Assembly: GCF_004210375.1 (NCBI RefSeq)
Contig: NC_134829.1
Coordinates: 58,086,107 to 58,150,106, forward strand
Source: Tachypleus tridentatus
Lineage: Eukaryota > Arthropoda > Merostomata > Xiphosura > Limulidae
Length of the DNA stretch: 64,000 nt
Direction of reading: 5' to 3'
Numbering within the stretch: the stretch's first letter is position 1; each line of letters opens with the position of its first letter. Below the pieces are notes generated by a model. The model saw nothing but the letters and a program-made list of their open reading frames with translations, did no database searches and was not told where the DNA came from. The position numbers were made by a program, and so were the translations under genes. Positions 59,973 through 64,000 of this stretch are shown here, one piece after another.

Positions 59973-60252
59973 TAGAATTATTTGTTTGTTTTGAATTTCG
60001 CGTAAAGCTACACGAAGGCTATCTACGCTAGCCGTCCCTAATTTAGCAGTGTAAGACTAGAGGGAAGGCAGCTAGCCATCATTACCTACCGCCAACTCTT
60101 GGGCTACTCTTTTACCAACGAACAATGAGATTGACCGTCACATTATAACGCCCCCACGGCTGAAAGGGCGAGCATGTTTGGTGTGACCGGAATTCGAAAC
60201 CTTAACCCTTGAATTATGAGTCGAGTGCCCTAACCACCTGGCCATGCAGGGC
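59973..60252 (-). mobile_element. SINE-1, full length
   Basis: Reverse copy. ttcattta lies on both sides (59965-59972, 60253-60260), a possible 8-base target-site duplication. Hairpin arms (60000-60028) read GCGTA/TACGC, a third compensated stem version. Confidence 0.92.
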
Positions 60253-60470
60253 TTCATTTAAAGAAACGATAGGGTGTTGCCAGTTTTGATTAGGAGGTGG
60301 CGACAAAAAAGGATGAAGATTCTTCCATCTCAACGATAAAGTGCTTACCGTTTCGAATTCGTGTCAATTTGTTAAATATTCACTACTAAATGCATCAAGA
60401 AGCATATTGAATGCCATAACGTATAGTTGGCGCCATCTTCTTTGACACGTTTACTAGTTACGTTTTGCCT

Positions 60471-60938
60471 GAAGATTGTGATCAGTAAGCAGATTTTTAC
60501 ACATTCAATATTATATTGAAGATTGTGATCAGTAAGCAGATTTTTACACATTCAATATTATATTGAAGGTTGTGATCAGTAAGCAGATTGTTACACATTT
60601 AATATTATATTGAAAATTGTGATCAGTAAGCAGATTTTTACACATTCAATATTATATTGAAGATTGTGATCAGTAAGCAGATTTTTACACATTCAATATT
60701 ATATTGAAGATTGTGATCAGTAAGCAGATTTTTACACATTCAATATTATATTGAAGGTTGTGATCAGTAAGCAGATTTTTACACATTCAATATTATATTG
60801 AAGATTGTGATCAGTAAGCAGATTTTTACACATTCAATATTATATTGAAGGTTGTGATCAGTAAGCAGATTTTTACACATTCAATATTATATTGAAGATT
60901 GTGATCAGTAAGCAGATTGTTACACATTCAATACTATA
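60471..60938. repeat. 47-bp minisatellite, 10 copies
   Basis: Unit gaagattgtgatcagtaagc plus agatttttacacattcaata plus ttatatt. Few differences between units (gaag/gaaa, attttt/attgtt). Contains a TGATCA palindrome per unit. Confidence 0.96.
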
Positions 60939-60941
60939 ATC

Positions 60942-61541
60942 ACACAACATGTGTGTTTACACAACAGCAAGTATTTAAATTGGTCTCACATGCGTATAAA
61001 ACAAAATGTGAGTGTTGTGAGAGACAAAGATGGAAGTTAATGAAACTTGCCACGGACGATCCTGCGGAAAACAGAAGATAACTAAGGGGGTCTGTTCCTC
61101 CTATGTATTTCACAACTGATATTTGAAACTATTTATTTGAGTAAGAGTCTAGATATAATTAAAATCAGAGGAAAACAAAAGTAAAACTAATGTGAAAATA
61201 AGTTTATTGACCAAGTTGCTGCCTTCCTTTACTGTTTTAACCTCTTTATTTTATATTCAAATACACATTGGAATCTTTATCGGTAAATAGTGAAACATTA
61301 TACTGTAGTGAAAACTCAGTTGAGATTGGGAATATTATAAACCTCTGAAAATGTTCGAAGAGTCGATGTATGAAGTAGCGCCACCATCTTAATAAAAGTG
61401 TCCTGCGTACCTGTATTCGTAACTTTTTAGCAGTTGTACTGTTTAATTTTGTTTGTTTGTTTTTCAAATAAACAATAAATTTCCTGTTTAAACCGCCGTC
61501 ATAAACTAACGCGATATAGCATGTAGTGAGCATCAGTCAAG
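60942..61541. other. Gene-free stretch
   Basis: No recognised feature. GCGCCACCATCTT-like word near 61378. Confidence 0.45.
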
Positions 61542-61824
61542 TTTGTTTGTTTGTTTTTTTTAATTTCGCACAAAGCTACTCGAGGGCTATCTGTGCTAGC
61601 CGTCCCTAATTTAGCAGTGTAAGACTAGAGGGAAGGCAGCTAGTCATCACCACCTACCGCCAACTCTTGAGATACTCTTTTACCAACGAATAGTGGGATT
61701 GACCGTCACATTTATAACGCCTCCACGGCTGAAAGGGCGAGCATGTTTGGCGCGACCGGGATGCGAACCCGCGACCCTCAGATAACGAGTCGCACGCTTT
61801 AACACGCTTGGCCATGCCGGGCCC
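61542..61824 (-). mobile_element. SINE-1, full length
   Basis: Reverse copy with box B gatgcgaaccc and head end ggccatgccgggccc. Flanks gagcatcagtca and gagtatcagcca (two mismatches in 12) may be an aged target-site duplication. Confidence 0.93.
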
Positions 61825-61868
61825 GAGTATCAGCCACAATGAAAGTAACAAAACACAGCAAACGTTTG

Positions 61869-61925
61869 CCTTCCAATAGTTCAGCGGTAAGTTTGATGAG
61901 GTCTTATAACACTAAGGTTTGTGGT
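61869..61925 (+). mobile_element. SINE-3 head fragment
   Basis: gccttccaatagttcagcgg, then cttataacactaaggtttgtgg. Box A-like part only. Confidence 0.5.
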
Positions 61926-62245
61926 TCTATATATATGTATATTGTTGGCACTGTGATGGTGGCCCAACGTGCAGTACCACGCTTAACAACAACAATAAAA
62001 GAATATCCAAATCACATATTAGACAATTAATACAACAGTTTCTGTATTTTCTAACAACAACAACAACAAGATCATCCGTGACGGCTATTATGAAAAACTA
62101 TCATTATTACACACGCTTACGTAAATTTTACGAAACTTGAAATCAAATGATAAAACAACGATTATATTTACCATACAGTTCTGTTCAGAAGCGTCTACAG
62201 AGTAGAGTTCTTGTTATTTTTCACTTTTGCAAATGTAACTCTAAC

Positions 62246-62518
62246 GTAGGCCAGTCATGGCTAGGTGAGTTAAGGCGTTCGACTCGTAATCTGAGGGTTG
62301 AAGGTTCGAATCCCCGTCGCACCTAACACACTCGCACTTTCAGCCGTGGGGTCGTTATAATGTGACGCTCAATCCCACTATTCGTTGGTAAAAGAGTAGC
62401 CCGAGAATTGGCGATGGGTGATGAATAGCTGCCTTCCCTCTAGCCTTGCATTGCTAAATTAGAGACGGCTAGCGCAGATAGCCCTATTGTAGCTTTGAGC
62501 AAAATTCTAAAACAAATA
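62246..62518 (+). mobile_element. SINE-1, full length
   Basis: Head aggccagtcatggctaggtg, box B aggttcgaatccccg, body with a short deletion (gggtgatgaatagctgcc), tail aaattctaaaacaaat. Confidence 0.92.
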
Positions 62519-63589
62519 AATTCTAAGGTCAGAAAAATACACTTTTACATACTTCGCGTGAAAGAAATTTAGATACATCGTTTATTCAGTAAAACAGTAA
62601 CGCTTCGAATTTTATCTGCCAGTCTGAGCTGATTGCCAGGATACTGTTTTTTGATAAACGATATGTAAGAAGATTTTAACAATAAAATAAGGTAACAGTC
62701 CTAAAATTGTTAAATGGTACTCGTCACTTGAAACTACCTTTACCACAGATTTATTTCAATTAATGTTTAGGAGATTCTCAAAAGTTAAGGCCTTAAACTC
62801 TATTAACGCGCTATTCAAACATTTTCATACATGATATGGCGAAAATTTCAGAGTTTTATCAATATATTTCACAAAGTTCTTGAAAATAAACTGAAAAAAG
62901 ATATATAACGGTGGCGCCCTCGCATTTTTTAAACCATGTAGGCCTAAGTTGTATTCGGGTTCGTAATTTTGTTGTCCAGAAGTCACCAAACAACCTGTAA
63001 GTGAACTAAAAAAATTAAATAAAATTACCATAAACTACATCCGAGGTTCCCTGTGTATCTCACGTAGAAAATGACGAATTTCGCCCGATTTGTTTGGTTG
63101 ATTCTGTTTGCTACAGGTGGAAACCTGAAATTTCACAACATAATGAACTCCGCTGTTGTGAACGATATGAATTAAGTTGACGTTCAGAAATTAGATATTT
63201 CAAATTAATATCCGAACCGACACTAGCATTAAAGCAGAGTCACTTACTGATGATACGTTCTTTACTTTGTGGTCATCTGTGATCACCACTTACGTCTTTA
63301 AACCCAATAAAATAACTATTACTGATAAGCAGGGTGGCTTTAAACTTAACAAAAGAAATGTAACCGATAAATAAGGTTAAGCTTGTGGCTTACAGGGTTG
63401 GTAAGTTTCAGCAGCTGTTTGATGAAACAGCGCCACGTAAATAACAAAAAAGAAAACTCCGTGTGCAGAAGAAACTAGATTACTGTCTCAAACTTACATA
63501 TTAATAACAATAATAAGTTTTAATAATTTGCTTATTAATAAATAGAACATAAACATTTACGGGTTGGTTTCGTACAGAAAAGTGCCAGA
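62519..63589. other. Gene-free stretch
   Basis: No recognised feature. GGTGGCGCCCTCG near 62911. Confidence 0.45.
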
Positions 63590-64000
63590 CTTGGTTTAGT
63601 CTGACTGTTGTCAGAATCTGTGTGTAGCTTCCTACCGTAACTAATAACCAGCTTATTTCGTCTGACTAGTGTGAGAATATTGTGCATAGCCTCCTACCTT
63701 AACTAATAACTAGCTTATTTAGTCTGACTAGTGTGAGAATATTGTGCATAGCTTCCTACCTTAACTAATAACCAGCTTATTTAGTCTGACTGTTGTCAGA
63801 ATCTGTGTGTAGCTTCCTACATTAACTAATAACTAGCGTATTTAGTCTGACTGTTGTCAGAATCTGTGTGTAGCTTCCTACCTTAACTAATAACCAGCTT
63901 ATTTAGTCTGACTGTGGTCAGAATCTGTGTGTAACTTCCTACATTAACTAATAACAGCTTATTTAGTCTGACTAGTGTGAGAATATTGTGCATAGCTTCG
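63590..64000. repeat. About 61-bp minisatellite with two alternating subtypes, cut by window end
   Basis: Unit cagcttatttagtctgactg, then either ttgtcagaatctgtgtgtag or (t)gtgagaatattgtgcatag, then cttcctaccttaactaata. At least 6.5 units. Confidence 0.94.

Noticed and set aside
61030-61116. 28-codon ATG frame with four Cys (starts MEVNETCHGRSCGK).
   Set aside because: Too short, no signal peptide and no context to support a peptide gene.

Overview
The window is animal nuclear DNA: AT-rich, spliced genes with large introns, tRNA-derived SINEs, Penelope-like and Tc1/mariner remnants, and many minisatellites. The dominant SINE, with its threonine-tRNA-like head and GCCCGGCATGGCCAGGTGG start, is one I associate from memory with horseshoe crab (Limulidae) loci, so a horseshoe crab or another chelicerate is my best guess. 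No bacterial-type operons, CRISPR arrays, rRNA genes or intact tRNA genes were seen.

Two genes are well supported, both on the + strand. (1) A GATA1/2/3-class (grain/GATA3-like) zinc-finger transcription factor has four coding exons: 19375-19576, 25478-26074, 31916-32061 (N finger) and 43138-43263 (C finger). Their phases and splice signals agree. The last exon, with the conserved basic tail after the C finger, was not found. (2) A FEZF/earmuff-type C2H2 repressor lies at 56361-57779, with an Eh1 motif and six fingers in one uninterrupted coding exon. A run of exactly 500 N at 46955-47454 separates the genes, so their linkage and the space between them are assembly inferences.

Layout: 1-18.3 kb is gene-free, with SINEs, 49-bp and 55-bp minisatellites and two Penelope-like (PLE) fragments with hammerhead-like RNA motifs. 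The GATA gene spans 19.4 to beyond 43.3 kb, its introns filled with SINEs and about ten minisatellites. 44-54 kb holds SINEs, the gap, Tc1/mariner pseudogenes, a 47-bp minisatellite and PLE ends. 54.3-58.9 kb is the FEZF gene with a candidate promoter and 5' exon and a downstream 70-bp array. 59-64 kb is repeats only. Minisatellites cover roughly 15% of the window by hand tally.

The most unusual pattern is tandem duplication at RNA-processing signals. In GATA intron 2 the donor is repeated at 41-bp spacing (three copies) and the acceptor, with the first ~28 bases of its exon, at exact 52-bp spacing (eight copies). A candidate FEZF 5' donor is repeated three times at 18 bp. A 70-bp array after the FEZF stop repeats polyadenylation hexamers about 25 times. 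Separately, the three SINE families share a 3' hairpin whose stem covaries between and within families, and PLE ends carry a hammerhead-like fold, sometimes as inverted dimers flanked by direct repeats.

All calls come from reading the sequence by eye and from remembered families. No search, alignment or folding program was run. Repeat edges are approximate to a few bases.
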